A model generated the notes under the pieces. That model saw only the letters and a program-made list of their open reading frames with translations. It was not told the DNA's origin and did not search any database. Shown here piece after piece: positions 1-12,330 of a stretch of DNA of 64,000 nucleotides. The stretch is taken from assembly GCA_035582835.1 (NCBI GenBank), contig JAYKAV010000955.1:993696-1057695 (forward strand), in the 5' to 3' direction. Positions within the stretch are counted from its first letter, which is position 1, and each line of letters begins with the position of its first letter. The position numbers and the translations under genes were made by a program. This stretch comes from Phoebastria nigripes. Lineage: Eukaryota > Chordata > Aves > Procellariiformes > Diomedeidae.

Positions 1-2585
1 ATGTTCACTTCACCACATTTCTTTAAAATTTGCAGCAAGTGGGAGATGTTCAGGCCCTTAAATTTTACTGGTAGTCAACATGAGATACTTTTAACTCAGG
101 TTTGCCTCTGCAGTCCTTGTGCCAGATTCAACCAGCAGGTAGGTTCTACCAACCTGATCATTCTGAAAGTGTTTTTTTGACTGGCAATTGTTTTCAGCAA
201 ACAAAAATTCACAGCCACCTTTGAGAGATGATAGACATATAACAGCATGTTAGGAACAAGAACATCTGCTTAATGTCAAAGTAGTACCCACTCACTCAGC
301 AAAGACTGTCATTAGTGTCAGCGGTGGATGCAGCCCCTACTCTGTCCTCTCAGCTGTGTTAAATGATAGGAACCAAAACCAGAGGGCTGAGGCATCGGCG
401 GGGGGTGGCACATGGAGCAGAAGGATTAGCAGGAAATGTGCACATGCATTAGAAAAGATGCCATGGAATTTCGCTATCACAAAACAATCAGAAAAAAAAA
501 AAAAGAAAATTAGTCTATCATAATCCTTTCTGTTGGAAATAGACTTGGAAAAAAATCCACAACTTACATTGGATTCCAGTTTAAGCACAAACTTAAGGTA
601 ATGTCTTTTTTTCCAAACCAAAATGCAACTAGGGCACTAGCTATAATGGAAATATAAATGATTACTTAGCTCAGGTCTGATCTTACAGAGTCAGCAAAAA
701 TAAGCAATGTAAGATCAGGACCTTAACCATGGGGGAAGAAAAAGCAAGTATAATATGCACGTCTCTATGTTACATAAAATCTAGCACACTTGTATTGGTT
801 CAGTAGGTTGTATCATGCTCCCTTCATGCTTGTATTTAAGGAAAAAGAATAACAAGATATTTGATTTTAGCATGCAGAGATTACAAGAAACTAAAAAAGA
901 TATAAAACCTGAAAGAAAGCAGGGCTGCCTGTGGGCTCCGTTATCAACCTGGATGACAGGCATTTGAAAATACATTGCTTCGTCATTTTAACATTAAGCT
1001 ATGAAAAATCTCCCCCTGCACAGCAATACATATTATTTATACTGTTTTTTCCTGTGAATACGTTATCTGCTCTTCTTTATCCCAAAACTCACTACAAGCC
1101 CCATATGCTGCATCATATTCAAAACCCCCAAAACTTGGGTTTTGCATATAAGACCATGGTATTATTTGCGCTTTTGATTTAAATATTAAAGAATTGAGAT
1201 TTTTCTTTTAGATTCTTATATTAAAGCAAAATTGATTCAAGATTTACAGTTGAAAAGTCTCTAGCAGCATATAGTGCCATGAATCAATGTGGTGTTTCTC
1301 TGACCTGAAACCATCACATATTTCTGGGTACTCCACATATCAATGAGTATTAACCTAATTATCATTAAGGTTTCTTACTTATTATTTCTTATTATTAATT
1401 ACGTTTTATAAAAATGAAAACATAAAAAGCTCATATAACATTACAAATGCTTACGATAGCCTTTCATTTAGAGCCCTTCAAAAACTGCAAGAAATTACCA
1501 TGTCTAGCAAACTTCTGTTAGGAATGCCATCTTGTGGTTAAAAGCTGTATATAACAACGATTCGAGGTAATTTTAACTAAATTTTTACTTGCAAAATACC
1601 GTTTTTGCAGAAATGAGCTATTCATGTATTACCTTTCAGAACTGTGTAATATTCTTTTATTAACCATTCTGGATGAAAACGACTGTGAATATGGCTTTCC
1701 TATCCTCATCTGTATACAATGCTAATTAATTATGCAGGGAGCCCTAGTTTCATTAGGAGATGGGATGCATTTATTAGCATTTTAAACAGAACGAGATTGA
1801 CACATGTACTTAGTAAAAAAGTCCACTAAATGCCTACTGTATTTAGATATAATTTAGTGAATTAGTCTAAAATGTATAGAAAATACACACATTTTTCTCA
1901 AAATATGTTTCTAGAGCAGAACCCTATGAGCACACTTTACCTTCTCTAAACTTTATGGAGCATCTTTGTTTGGTATATAAAAGATCAAGTTTAACTGTAA
2001 AAAGGAAACATTGGATTTTTCAGTTTGTCTTATATAGATCTTATCGTGAGCTGAAAATGAATTGAAAATGGCCACTGGATCACAACTTGCTCGTGCAAGC
2101 GGAGAGAAATGACAGGTAAACAAGAATGGAAAGAAGGGGTCCAAAAGCATCTAATAAACTTAAAAGATCTCTAACTTTAAAAAGCTTAGAAAAATGAATA
2201 ATAATTAGCTACATTCAATACAGCTGACGTTTGCATAGGCCCTTTCCTACTATGTACGTTCACCTCATTTTCATAATGAAAGTATATCTTGCCCAGACCA
2301 TCACAACACATATTGTATAACGAAATTTAAAACTAATGAGCCATATCCTAGTAGCCATGAGTCAAGTCAGGGTGTGCATTAGCAGTCCATTTGCAATTCT
2401 CTAGAGACAGAAAGAACAAGGCTAAACATATCCAGTAGCCTATTTAGCGCACAACTTGTTCTGTGTACTGATAACACTATAGCAGAACAGAAATGAGTTC
2501 ACAATCTCCAGCACTCAAACCTCTGTGAAATACTGCTCATACTTTCGTTAGCATGCAAGTTACTCCTGGGGCAGCCAAATAGGAC

Positions 2586-3320
2586 TGCCATGATTATTTA
2601 GTTTGACCTCTTGCATAACATGGATCTGACTTGCCTGAATTAGTCCTCTATCGAATCACATCTTTTCAGGAAATCATGTAACGTGTCCAGACTAGAAAAA
2701 CCTTTACCATTCTGCTACGTACCTTTATCTCTTCTTGTAACATGTCCAACTTCTACTTAAAATCACTGGATCACTCTTTCTCTGCTAGATGGAACAGACC
2801 TTTATTTTATTATCAAATTTTTGCTCCAAAGATGGTTCTTCTAGGCTAACTCTCCTTTCACTAAACTAAGTAGATTCTGCTTATTGAGACTCTCATGCCA
2901 ATGCTTCTCTTTAATCCTTTTATTGCTCTCATGACTTTTCTGTCCAATTTTCCAGCATTACTGGAAATTGTGACTATTGGAGTTGGGCATAGCATTCTTC
3001 TAAAAGGTTACGCCAAAGTCAAATATAGACAGCAATATTAATTCCCTGACAGTATTTCCATTTCTAAACCTGAGGATCTCACTTATATCAGCATTTCCTA
3101 CAGCAAATTGTTCTATTTGGTAAGTATGTCCTCAAACCTCTGCTCCTAGACACACAGGTCTACTTTAGGCCACAGTGAAATGCAGATTGCTTACAGCTCC
3201 CAACCAAGTAATTCATCTTACTCTGTTTAAGTGGCTCCTTAGTATTTTAGTTTTGTGGCATCCATAGATTTGAGCAGTCATTATTGTATTTGCTTCTGTG
3301 TTCTTAACAAACTTATGGTT
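2586..3320 (-). mobile_element. Old CR1 LINE fragment (3' half, minus strand)
   Basis: Read on the plus strand, the order of degenerate blocks matches the reverse complement of an old sauropsid CR1 3' region. There is a block like 'gacctcttgcataacatgg' near 2610, an 'aaactaagtagattctgcttat' block near 2865, a 'gctctcatgacttttctgtccaattttccagcat' block near 2925-2960, and a 'catccatagatttgag' block near 3255. In sense orientation these correspond to the end of the reverse transcriptase region and the 3' UTR, so the 3' end lies at about 2586. Every frame is broken by stops and indels, as expected for an ancient copy. The family is assigned from remembered consensus blocks; the right boundary is approximate. 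Confidence 0.65.
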
Positions 3321-4997
3321 AAGAGCCAAATCCTGTGTGAACTCACGTAACAAATCCGTTCAGTCACAGCTGTCCTTTCAGATTTACATTTTGAGATCTT
3401 TCAGGTTTGGACTCAATTAATGTTATGATGAGTTTTAAATTTGGGGGTGATACTTTGCATGTTTCTATAGCAGTAATCTATTTAAAATAAAAGAAACTAT
3501 TTGACAGTCTAAGGGTATTCCAAATACCAGTGATGAAATATCTAAATAAAATGCTAGAGCAACATTTCCTGTGTGATGTAATTGGTTTTGTAAAGTTTGA
3601 GAAACTTTTCATGAAAAATGTGTTCCTCTGTTGCACAGGGAAACACTGTGGTTTCTCTACTTGGTCAAATTTTATAAGATATTGTACATAAGCTATTAAA
3701 TCAGGTGTTTTCTTAATTCTGCTAAACAATTTTCCTATTAAACATTTTATTTCCTGTGCTGTCAAGAAAGTAGCCAGAGACCATCTTAAACAGCTACCAG
3801 GGAATAAAGTCTTCTTGAGTTAAAAGGCACAAACAGATCTACCTCCATGCCAGGAGACCTTCAAAAGTTATACCTAAGTTGGAGAGCAAGACCAAGATTA
3901 ATGTCTTTTAAATTGCTGCATTCTGAAAAATTGTTGAAGCAACAGCTTCCCAGTTCTGGTAAGTGTGCTGAGCACATTTATGACTACTATGAAAAAACAC
4001 AGTAACATTTAAATCCTCAAGCTGCTCATATATGTCCAGAATTAACTGCTTGTTCACGTTAATTCACAGAAATTAACTACTCATTTCTTATTGCTGTTTT
4101 AACTATTCAAGTAATTTTTAAGCCCATGATCCTGAAATCATATTCCAAGCGAACCAAAGTTGCTCTGCAACTGTTAACAGACAACCAGTTCATCCCTCAA
4201 CCGAACTAAGCGTGAATAAGAAAGCATGCTGTCACAGATTTCCTTTTCCATATTAATTCCTCAGAATACAGACCTTCCATGCAGCACCACACAAGTCTGG
4301 GGTGCAACGTAAACAGAGTGTTTAGACATTTGTTATTTTTGATGTGGGTTTATTTTTTTATACATACTTTCCCTCCAGGATGATGCAAATTATCTCACTA
4401 ACATCTGTCAATCTCAGCATAGTGAATTACTAGATCATTTACTATACACCTAACTTTCAAGTAAACACAGGACAGAACAGATGTCTTTCAAGATTTAAGA
4501 ATATCAAATTCTGAAACCACTTCTTTTAGTGGATTTTCTTTACATCACATTGATAAGGACTTAAGAACATATTTGCAAAGAAAATGCTACAGAGTGGATC
4601 CCACAGTATTTATTTAGAAAAAATATAGTGGATACAAATTACTAATGCATATTTCAGGCATGCCAAACACGATATACTTAATAACAATGTGTGTTCTTGA
4701 TGTCCTTGAAGAGCAAAGTTGACATCTTGAAAAACAAGAATCTTCCCTTCAGAGTTCCATCTGCTAAAATATTCCATCACCTCAAAAACACAAATAGCAA
4801 TTCTTTCTAAATTGTAAGATACTAAGAAAACAGAATTATCTTCTGAAGCCATCCCTATCTGCTCTATTCACCCTTTACCTCAAATCACTGCCACCCTGAG
4901 AAGCAGGACTGTGACTAAAGGCAAGTAATGTAAAAGTCTGTAAACCAAGTATTTTCCATTTAAATATTCTTATAATAAAAAGTGTAAATATAGACAT

Positions 4998-5030
4998 TAC
5001 ATTTGTCCTTACATTTGTTACATTTGTCCT
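4998..5030. repeat. Short imperfect tandem repeat
   Basis: The 12-base unit TACATTTGTCCT occurs at both ends of this stretch, with a shortened TACATTTGT between them. This looks like simple local slippage in non-coding DNA. Confidence 0.6.
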
Positions 5031-6710
5031 TAAGGTTTTTCATGTAGTATCAGTGTTCAGTAAAGATTTATCTATACAGAAGAATAATAGCTTAACTAAA
5101 GCTATGCTATTACTCCAGGTCAACAAAGCTAGTGGAAATGTGTATACATGCATGCTCACACTCTCTGTAAACCTGTCTTATATTGATTTAGACTGCAACA
5201 TCCTACCTTTAGACAAACAGGAGCAAGCTGTGTATACACCAAGCCTAAATGGCTTAAAGAATCCTGCTAACCATCACAATGCAGATTTGTTTTTGTGCAT
5301 CATTAGCACACCATTTTTGCCTTAAGAAGTTAATAGAAAATACTGTATGACAACATTCAGTGTGCACAATGTCTGCAAAAGACAAAAAAATGGCACTTGT
5401 GTCCACTCTTAATCATTAATGCCCTTTGAATCTTTTATAATACTGACAGTGGGGAAAAAAAAGTGCAGTAACAGTAGCACAATGTTTGTTGAACCACAGT
5501 ATTTTGCTGACTGACATTTAGAAAAGCTAGGCTGGGAAGGCAGAAGGATTGCTTCCCTCACTATCCTATCCCCCTCGCAGCCAGCTATAGCAACGAGTAC
5601 GCTGGAAATTTCTTCTCTTCCATTCCTCTAGGCCCAGCAGGACAAGGCAAGCCACAAGATTGTACATTACAGCTACCACAACACAGCATCAGCACCTGGT
5701 CACAAATACTGTGTACATCCAGGATCACAACACTACTGCAGCATTTTATAGTGCCTGTTGCTAGGATCCACAAGCAGATGTGGTGCACAAAAATAGTTCA
5801 CTGAAGTTATAAGAAAGTCCAAAAATTAATTCATTATTTTTAAAAATGAGTAAATACCGTACTGTGAAGGCCTTTAGAAATTCTGAGAAATGTGCTAATA
5901 CCATACATGCTCTTTAACCACTGCCTTTATACACCTTAACTTCACATTGAAAGCCCATAACTAAGTACAACTGCTCATTTTTTTACTTATTCAATTCATG
6001 CAACCATATCAACTGTTATAATGGCTCATGTGATATGAAAATAGCAACTAGGAATTTTACTAATACTTTTTCCTTTAAACCAGGCTTGAGTTACTGCCAT
6101 GAACTTTGAAATATTCATTGTTTGAGTCATGCCAAAATAAGTCCTCTGTTAGTTTAGTTCCGACTGTTCTATCTAATAATCAGCTAATTCAAGGTAGGAC
6201 GTTGGCTTCTAGCCTAATCTTGTTTAGAATCTCAGCTTTTCTCTTTTAGGTGTTTTCTATGAAAACAAGCTCTTCTTTGTAGACGTTTCTATAAAGTATA
6301 GTAACAGCATGTGACAAATTGCCCTATGATGTCAAATGGCATTAAACCCCATGGAACCAGGTACTGCAGGATTTCCAAAGAGTCCTTAAGCTGAAACCAA
6401 TTCCCATTCCAGTAATTTGATCCAGGCAGTTGGGTTTATTTGGGGGTTTTTGGGTTTCGGGGTTTTTTTTAGGATTTAGAATTCTGGTTTTGTACTGAGC
6501 ACATCCAGTGAAAGCATTACATTTTTTTCCACTTGGAACTACTGTGAGAATCAGACTGAAACATACAGAAATAGAAGGTGGATGTGCACTTATCACCTAC
6601 ACAAGCAACGCTTCTTTCTTGGCAATATACTTATGCAACTTTTTCTTACAGAACTTGGACTATTTTTTTTAATTTTATATTTATAGTCTTTCTCATGTTG
6701 TGTCTGGAAA

Positions 6711-7118
6711 ATGACGAAAATTCCTCTGCCCTACGAGAAGAGACTGAATGAGTTAGGTCTTTTCACCCTGGAGGAGGCTCAGGGGGCACCTCATCACAGT
6801 TTTCCAGTACTTAAATGGCAGCTAGAAAGAGGATGGAGCCTCTCTCTTCACAAGGAACCACGACAAGGGGAAAATGGGTATAAGTTGCACCAGGAGAAGT
6901 TTCATCTTGATATAAGAAAGAAATTTTTCACAGGGAGAACACTCAATCACTGGAACAACCTCCCCAAGGATGTGGTAGAGTCCCCATTGCTGGAGGTTTT
7001 AAGGTGTGACTGGGCGGGGTGCTAGATAATCTCATCTAGGCTCCCTTTCCCACAAAAGGTTGGACCATATGATGTTTTAAGGTCCCTTCCAACCTGGGCT
7101 GTTCTATGATTCTGTGAA
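6711..7118 (+). mobile_element. CR1 retrotransposon, 5'-truncated 3' end
   Basis: The reading frame opening at 6711 resembles the last part of the CR1 reverse transcriptase: 'RLNELGLFTLEEA', 'LDIRKKFFTGRTLNHWNNLP', then 'VVESPLLEVL' before a stop. It is followed by the typical CR1 3' UTR, 'aggttggaccatatgatg', 'aaggtcccttccaacc', and the terminal 'ttctatgattctgtga' near 7100-7116, then an A-rich tail. CR1 copies in birds are normally truncated at the 5' end, which fits this roughly 0.4-kb piece. The sequence is much better preserved than the copy at 2.6-3.3 kb, so this insertion is younger. It is not a functional gene. Confidence 0.88.
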
Positions 7119-7495
7119 AATAAAAATAAAAAATTACCTTCCAAAGTTACTCCAGAAATAGTGAACGAGGATTGAGCAGAGAAAAGAACTAGAAAGGTCC
7201 TAAAAAGGCACCCAAGAATGGCAAAATCTAGGAAGCTATTGTGTTGCACCTTTGTTATCAGCTGCATTTAATTTTATTGTATAATGTATTCACCATGGGA
7301 AATGCACATCATGCTTGCGTCTTTTACCTTACACTGGAATAAATGACAATTTTTTAAAATACTTTGCTAGTTCTTCACCTCTAATGTGGCAAAAAGCACA
7401 AGCAGACACACAGAGGAAGCTGGGGGATATGGGAACAGTTCAAAGCCCCAAATGAGTCCTGACATCCAGAAGATGTTGCCTCTCGAAGAGGCAAA

Positions 7496-7529
7496 AAATG
7501 TTACCAATTACCAAATGTTACCAATTTGC
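7496..7529. repeat. 17-bp tandem duplication
   Basis: AAATGTTACCAATTACC is followed directly by AAATGTTACCAATTTGC, two copies that differ only near the 3' end. It lies in non-coding DNA. Confidence 0.7.
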
Positions 7530-7778
7530 ACCTCTCTTGCAAATACTTTCCTTATTTGAATCTTGGTGCAAACAGCAACCTCCCACAGCTATACATCCTC
7601 ACATCTGATGACTCTTAGCTCTTTACCTGTAACTGCATGCCACTCAAAACTTGCCAATACATCATTTTACCATTCCTCTTAGTGTGAAATGTAGTTATAC
7701 TTTATGCCCTTGCCAAATATAATCTACAGTTAGCAGAATAAGTTTGTCCATAACCCCATGATCTCCCTGGGGCAACCT

Positions 7779-7780
<2 letters not shown>

Positions 7781-7808
<28 letters not shown>
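7781..7808. repeat. Poly-T tract (28 T)
   Basis: This is an uninterrupted run of 28 T. It could be a slippage-expanded homopolymer or the A-tail of a minus-strand retroposed sequence. I see no clear retroposon body beside it. Length calls in such runs are prone to sequencing error. Confidence 0.85.
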
Positions 7809-7811
<3 letters not shown>

Positions 7812-8900
7812 CAAAAGAACAATTAACAGCCTATCATTAGCAGAAACAGATTGCTAGCATAGATCTGTTTTAGGTTACACAATGAATACCTCTGATGCTA
7901 TCACACTTTCCAGACACTGGAATTCATCCTTCACTTTCCTCGATGAAATGCCAAGCACTTTGGGAAGCTTCTTTCTTATACTAATTCATGCAAAGCATGA
8001 ATAGGATAAAATGTCAAGGAAATTAATTTAAGGAAAATATGAAACCAGAAGTAATTAGAACAAGAAAGCTATATGACCTCTAAGATAAAACTTATATTCT
8101 GAAAACTTAGAATACAAGAAATAAATGGTGAAGTCTGGTTCTTATTTAAGGAGACTACTGCTACTACTAGCAAATTCTTCTATAGCATTAAAAAAGGATT
8201 CTATAGTTGAAAGTTCAAATAGGAAAGATCTAGGAAAGAGACTACAACACACTGGAAGAAGAGTCACATCTCAAAAATTATTAAAAATATCGAATGAAGG
8301 ATTCTATTTTACACAGGAAAATATCTGGGAGAAAAACACGCCTGAAAAACAAAATAACCAGATTTTTTTACATAAATGCTGGCCTCACAATACATTAAAA
8401 ATATTATACAAGAAGATAACATACCACCAAACTGAATGGTTCAAGGATTAACAATACAAGTATACTTCAGTCTCTGTAGTGAAATCAACCCGTATTAGTC
8501 ACGTACGAACATCATTACAATATCTTATTATGTTTCAGTGCCCTAAGTGAAGCGAGTTAAAGTTTAACTAATCACCTACTGACCAAATGATCACATCATT
8601 CTTGCAACAAAACAAAAGCTATTAGTTTCAGAAAGGTCAGACTTCATTATCTTCCTCCTTCCATGGAGAACACTTCAGGCTTGTGAAGGAGACAGCACTC
8701 CCAAGGAAAGCCGGCACTACTGCTATCTCTACTACGTATGACCTGCAAAAAAGTATTCCAATCTTTTATACTCTCAATTCACAACCTTTCACCACTACGA
8801 GAAATCTCACATGCATTACTTACAAATACTGTTGAAAACTTGACAACTGAGTATAAAACTGCAGACGCTATGCTGTGGACTGGACACAGGCCAGATGAAC

Positions 8901-8906
8901 TTTATT
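8901..8906 (-). terminator. THNSL1: Candidate poly(A) signal of THNSL1
   Basis: The plus-strand TTTATT reads AATAAA on the minus strand, about 60 bases beyond the THNSL1 stop codon. It is the nearest canonical hexamer. Vertebrate 3' UTRs are often longer, so a more distal signal may also be used. Confidence 0.5.
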
Positions 8907-8966
8907 AAAACATGCAGATTGTTAAGAAGGTATCACAATTGACACAGTGGACGTGTGATCAGTTAC

Positions 8967-11192
8967 TCAGAAAACTTTCATAAAATGATTTTGAATTAAG
9001 GTTTCTATATGGGACATCAGCATACTCATATCAGCAGCACAGACCTGGTGATCCTCATTCCCCTTCTTTTTCAGGGTCTCTAACAGGCCCCAGTGGACTG
9101 GAGGCAGAGGGCTGTAAGAACTCAGCAAGTGAAGCTGACTTAATGGATTCTGTTTTATTTCTGCAATCCTCAAGGCCCTCAAGATAGCAGGTGCAAACTT
9201 AGAATAATGAGCTGTAGATGAAATAATAATTGGGCAAGTTCTATCTTGTACTCTATCTGCAACTACTTTAGCAACAGCTGTGTGTGTATCCAAAATATAT
9301 CCTGTAGTACTGTATACAGAGTGAATGGCAGCTAGACAGTCCTCCTCAGAGCACCATCCAGCCACCAAGTCCTGCTGAAGCTTTTCAAGTAGATCTTTCC
9401 GTAGCTGGAAGTGACCCTGATTTTCCAGCTGGTTATATAATTGTGTCACCAGTTGTCCATCCTCATTAGCAATCAGGTGCAAGTATCGCTCAAGATTGGA
9501 GGACTTCAAAATATCTACTGCTGGTGAAAAAGTGGGAATTAATTTTCTTCCCCTCAAATCATAAACACCTGTTCTTATGAAGTCAGTCAAAACATTGTTT
9601 TCATTGGAGGCACAAATACATTTTCTAATAGGAATTCCCATCATTTTAGCATACAAAGCAGCTAATATGTTGCCAAAGTTTCCTGTAGGAATGCAAACAT
9701 CTACAGGGCTTCCAAAAGGAATAATATCTTGATGAACAAGATCAAGGTATGCAGAGGCATGATAAACTATCTGAGGAAGCAGTCGTGCCCAGTTTATGGA
9801 GTTTGCTGCAGCTAAAGCTGTTCCATATTCTACTGTAAGAAAGCCTGTGTAATCAGAATTAGTGAAGATTTGCTTTATAGCTGTCTGGCAAAAATCAAAA
9901 TCAGATTTGACACCTACTGACCAGGCATTTTCTTTCTGACAGCCAATCATCTGTGATTTTTGAATTGGGCTTACTCCATCCTCAGGAAAAAAATTCATCA
10001 CAGCAATTCTCTGTTTGTCAGTGTCATGGAGACGACTAAAGCCATCCAGGACAGCACTCCCTGTGTCACCAGAAGTAGCTACCAGAACCAAGTAATTGCA
10101 GCTTCTGGGAATGCAGTATGCAAATATATGTGGCACCATCTGTAATGCAAAATCTTTAAATGATGCTGTTGGTCCATGAAATAACTCAAGGAGAAACTGA
10201 TTGCCTGCCAGATGCCTAACTGGAGCAATTTTAGAACAAGTAAAGTTTTCTCCATAAGCAGTTCCAATAATTTCTGCCAGCTTAGAAGCAGGAATATCAG
10301 CAGGATGTATGCATCTTTCTAGTATCACCTGGGCTCTTTCAATATAAGTTGCTTCTATTAGGCTTTGCCATTCTCCAGCAGTGAATTTTGGAAGTCCTCT
10401 CTCAGGAACAAAGAGTCCTCCATCAGGGGCTAAGCCCTCAGTAACAATGTCACTGAAATACTTATGAGAGTCTTTTTCCATACTCCTTCCAGACCTACTA
10501 GACCTAGTTGAAATGAATGTTTCCAGTTCTGAGTTTTGGTATCTCTTCACAGCATCAAGTACCTTTTCTGCTACAACCTCTGCTGCAATATCCCCTCCAC
10601 AAAGAATACGGATGTCGTACCACCTTTTGTAGAACTGCTTCCTAAACTGAAGTATGTCCTTGAGAGAAATACCAGGAGACTGGCCCATGATGCGATCCAC
10701 TTTCATTGATTTCAGCCTGCTCATAATGACTGTTGTGGGCACATCCAGATATACAACTATTCCATTTTTCTTCATATGCTGCATGCCAGCAGAATGCATT
10801 GGATTGGACCCAGTAAGGGAAATGACACTTCCAGATGCTGAAAACTTCAACAGGGCTTTTCCTTCCTCCTCTAAAAATTGCTCATTACCAACATCCTGCA
10901 GTTTTTCTGACACGCTCATATTCCAGGTTGTTTCAAGGACATCGTCATCTATGTCTATGACAGGGCAGTCTAGTTTCTGACCTACTATTCTCCCAACTGT
11001 TGTTTTCCCAGCACCCGGAGGTCCCATCAGGATAATATTTTTGTTTCCAACAAGAGAACGGCTTGAGAAGCATGACTTCCATATCTGTGCAAGTGCAACA
11101 GGTCTTGAAAGCATGAGTTTAAAACAGATGCTAGAAAGACTGTTTTGGGTTATTAGTCTTAAAGGCCGATACTGAACGACGTGAAACATCAT
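8967..11192 (-). CDS. THNSL1: Threonine synthase-like 1 (THNSL1), intact single-exon CDS
   Basis: This encodes 741 residues, close to the roughly 743 of the human protein, and collinear with it from end to end. The frame stays open upstream to a TTG at 11228, but the first ATG pair is at 11192-11187, which I take as the start. Residues 1-45 are basic, rich in Ser/Leu and free of acidic residues, suggesting a mitochondrial presequence. Residues about 49-225 form a shikimate-kinase-like P-loop domain, with GPPGAGKTT at 57-65 and an acidic IDIDDD patch. Residues about 230-741 form a threonine-synthase-like fold-type II PLP domain: HGPTASFKDF with the presumed Schiff-base Lys346, ATSGDTG at 372-378, and the phosphate-binding TGNFGN at 503-508. 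The kinase GGG motif is replaced by LTGSNP. Vertebrates make neither shikimate nor threonine, so the true substrates are unknown. Identification is certain; targeting is inferred. Confidence 0.96.
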   Translation of the reverse strand: MMFHVVQYRPLRLITQNSLSSICFKLMLSRPVALAQIWKSCFSSRSLVGNKNIILMGPPGAGKTTVGRIVGQKLDCPVIDIDDDVLETTWNMSVSEKLQDVGNEQFLEEEGKALLKFSASGSVISLTGSNPMHSAGMQHMKKNGIVVYLDVPTTVIMSRLKSMKVDRIMGQSPGISLKDILQFRKQFYKRWYDIRILCGGDIAAEVVAEKVLDAVKRYQNSELETFISTRSSRSGRSMEKDSHKYFSDIVTEGLAPDGGLFVPERGLPKFTAGEWQSLIEATYIERAQVILERCIHPADIPASKLAEIIGTAYGENFTCSKIAPVRHLAGNQFLLELFHGPTASFKDFALQMVPHIFAYCIPRSCNYLVLVATSGDTGSAVLDGFSRLHDTDKQRIAVMNFFPEDGVSPIQKSQMIGCQKENAWSVGVKSDFDFCQTAIKQIFTNSDYTGFLTVEYGTALAAANSINWARLLPQIVYHASAYLDLVHQDIIPFGSPVDVCIPTGNFGNILAALYAKMMGIPIRKCICASNENNVLTDFIRTGVYDLRGRKLIPTFSPAVDILKSSNLERYLHLIANEDGQLVTQLYNQLENQGHFQLRKDLLEKLQQDLVAGWCSEEDCLAAIHSVYSTTGYILDTHTAVAKVVADRVQDRTCPIIISSTAHYSKFAPAILRALRIAEIKQNPLSQLHLLSSYSPLPPVHWGLLETLKKKGNEDHQVCAADMSMLMSHIETLIQNHFMKVF

Positions 11193-11247
11193 CTTCTGCT
11201 GGGCTGTTGTTTCTTTTTTCCAAGCCAACTTGACAGTCCACTTAATG

Positions 11248-11250
11248 GCT
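11248..11250 (-). other. THNSL1: Candidate 3' splice site in the THNSL1 5' UTR
   Basis: On the minus strand a pyrimidine tract (ggttttttctttttgaag) ends in AG at plus 11250-11249. That would open the coding exon at 11248, 56 bases before the start codon. A non-coding first exon in the CpG island would supply the rest of the 5' UTR, as in mammalian THNSL1. This is inferred from the motif only. Confidence 0.45.
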
Positions 11251-11911
11251 TCAAAAAGAAAAAACCAGTAATTAGTCCTTCAGCAAACATCTAGGAAAAA
11301 ACCTAAACGATATGAAATTCAGAACAACAACAAGAATTCAAACATAAATCCAGTTATGACTTCATCAGTGCCAGGGAAGTATTTTTCAGAATAAGACTCA
11401 TTCCCCTCTCCTGCATAGCTCCAGCTTGCTTCCACTGGCAATCCACCTTCAAACAGTCCATGTCCTCAGGGTAAACAAAGACATCCAAACCTAACACTAC
11501 AATACTATTTGCAAATAATATTGTTTATAGGAATTCAAAACCAATTAGTTTTTCCTCTCATAGACTTACTTTTAAGTACGCATTTACAAATAAAGAAGAT
11601 TAACTAAATTACCTTCTTGCAATCAAAATGTTAACAAAATATCATTTTTCCCACCTCCCAAGATGCCTTTGATTTCTTATTTTTTTAGAAAGACAATATA
11701 AATGCAAGACCGACTTAAACACACAGAAAACTCACAGACTGGTGCAACAGTAAGGCTGGAAGAGTTGCATCCAATTCTCTTCTGAAGGGATGGCAAACCA
11801 AGCAAGTGATTTGTGAAGAACTCCTATAACAGAATTGTATTGAGTGTAGTTTGTGTAAAGTGAGAGAAAAAGAGAAAACACAAAAAACAAGTACAGAAGA
11901 CACTGTACCCT

Positions 11912-11936
11912 AAAAAAAAAAAAAAAAAAAAAAAAA
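11912..11936. repeat. Poly-A tract (25 A)
   Basis: An uninterrupted run of 25 A in the probable THNSL1 5' intron. No retroposon body or target-site duplication is obvious on either side. Confidence 0.85.
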
Positions 11937-12330
11937 GAAAAATCACTAGGAAAGTTGGATCTCCGACAAAGATTAAGAAAGAAGCTCTCAACATAGTATT
12001 TTGTTTGCTTAGAGAAAACAACACCACTATCAGCATGAATTGCAGCACATGATTTGTGCATGTTTCGAGCAAAGAGGAAAGAACTTTCAAAATCTCCATA
12101 AAGGGGCAAGGAAGGGGCAGATATCAGCACAAATTTGCACAGAAAATCCCTACAGAGTAATTTTTCATTTTAGGTAGGCAAACAAGTATCACTTTGTTAT
12201 TGTTATTTATTCATTGTTCATGACTAAAAATGCTTAAAGAAAAGCAACGCTGAACTCCCTTTTAGGAAATTAATGAAATTTTAGATGTAAAAACCCAATT
12301 CAGTGCTTACTCATCAATTCTAAAAAAGTA

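Larger units (their letters stand above)
1..8900. other. Intergenic region downstream of THNSL1
   Basis: No coding exon is recognisable here. All open frames are short and lack conserved motifs. The stretch is AT-rich and carries the two CR1 fragments, the short tandem repeats and the poly-T tract listed separately. In the known vertebrate gene order the next gene beyond THNSL1 is GPR158, so this is probably part of the THNSL1-GPR158 spacer; that placement is inferred from synteny, not seen. Confidence 0.6.

Noticed and set aside
6711..7025. A 104-residue frame as a possible gene
   Set aside because: It is the C-terminal piece of CR1 reverse transcriptase, followed by a CR1 3' UTR, so it is counted as a mobile element.
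9960..10980. Open frames of 61-108 residues overlapping THNSL1 in other frames
   Set aside because: They are shadows of the THNSL1 coding sequence with no independent support.
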